Shown in pieces: positions 5,498 through 5,701 of a stretch of 5,701 bases of DNA. Both the position numbers and the translations under genes were made by a program. Origin of the DNA: Anaerolineales bacterium. GTDB taxonomy: Bacteria > Chloroflexota > Anaerolineae > Anaerolineales > Villigracilaceae. The stretch is from NCBI GenBank assembly GCA_025966435.1, contig JAICRQ010000250.1, positions 1 through 5,701 of the forward strand, written 5' to 3'. Position 1 is the first letter of the stretch. Each line of letters opens with the position of its first letter. The notes below the pieces were generated by a model that was not told the DNA's origin, made no database searches, and was given only the letters and a program-made list of their open reading frames with translations.

Positions 5498-5701
5498 AGT
5501 CGACAAAAACAAGTGATCTGCGTAACCTGAAATCAGGTGAGATTGAAACAAAGTTATCTGATGCCCGCGAAGAGTTGATGAAGCTTCGTTTTCAAGTGGT
5601 CACGGGCCAGCTAACGGATAGCAGTCGTTTGCGCGTTTTGCGCCGTGAGATCGCACGAATGCAGACCATTCTGCGTGAGCAGGCGGCAGCTGAGTCGGAA
5701 G
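5494..5701 (+). CDS. rpmC: 50S ribosomal protein L29, 5' part (3' end outside window)
   Basis: L29 (uL29) is a small two-helix protein beside L23 at the tunnel exit. The ATG at 5494 overlaps the rplP stop codon by 4 nt and has AGGAG (5482-5486) 7 nt upstream. The 69 codons seen contain no stop. The translation has [20 protein letters not shown] (6-25), then the family core [14 protein letters not shown] (27-40) and the second helix [19 protein letters not shown] (45-63). The usual length is about 60-75 residues, so only a short tail should be missing; the visible end is Ala/Glu-rich. Its place directly after rplP is canonical, with rpsQ (S17) expected next. Confidence 0.96.
   Translation, partial: MKSTKTSDLRNLKSGEIETKLSDAREELMKLRFQVVTGQLTDSSRLRVLRREIARMQTILREQAAAESE

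Noticed and set aside
1..5701. Mobile element, CRISPR array, tRNA/rRNA or phage sequence
   Set aside because: No spaced repeats, transposase, tRNA-like fold or target duplications were seen; the window is almost wholly ribosomal-protein coding sequence.

Overview
The window is an uninterrupted stretch of the bacterial str/S10 ribosomal-protein cluster, all on the + strand: the 3' part of tuf (EF-Tu), then rpsJ, rplC, rplD, rplW, rplB, rpsS, rplV, rpsC, rplP and the 5' part of rpmC. Every gene was assigned from family-diagnostic motifs in its translation, and the order is the canonical bacterial one. The protein sequences most resemble Chloroflexota, perhaps Anaerolineae-like (EF-Tu linker and C-terminus, S10 loop, L22 and L4 loops). 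That placement rests on remembered family patterns, not on a search, and should be read as a moderate-confidence guess.

Layout: tuf ends at 675 and rpsJ follows after 8 nt. Then comes the only sizeable non-coding stretch, 191 nt between rpsJ and rplC (993-1183). From rplC onward the genes are tightly packed, with gaps of 28, 8, -1 (TAATG overlap), 16, 10, 19, 43 and -4 nt (ATGA overlap). Nearly all have a visible purine-rich Shine-Dalgarno sequence, so rplC through rpmC look like one co-transcribed, translationally coupled unit. No promoter or canonical rho-independent terminator is convincing in the window.

The genes work together as ribosome construction and elongation machinery: EF-Tu delivers aminoacyl-tRNA; S10, S19 and S3 build the 30S head; L3, L4, L23, L2, L22, L16 and L29 build the 50S peptidyl-transferase centre, the tunnel wall and the tunnel exit.

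No novel defence, mobile or metabolic system is present; this is core genome. The points worth a second look are: (1) a structured, possibly autoregulatory RNA in the rpsJ-rplC gap, comprising a 13-bp hairpin and a nested element with mutually exclusive pairings just before the rplC ribosome-binding site; (2) a 24-residue in-frame insertion in the N-terminal part of S3, plus an acidic S3 tail; (3) an abrupt change of codon style between tuf (about 79% GC at third positions, hand-counted) and rpsJ (about 54%), together with several unusual EF-Tu residues; and (4) substitutions in otherwise very conserved ribosomal-protein motifs (L2 Asn to Ser, the S10 loop, the L22 hairpin).
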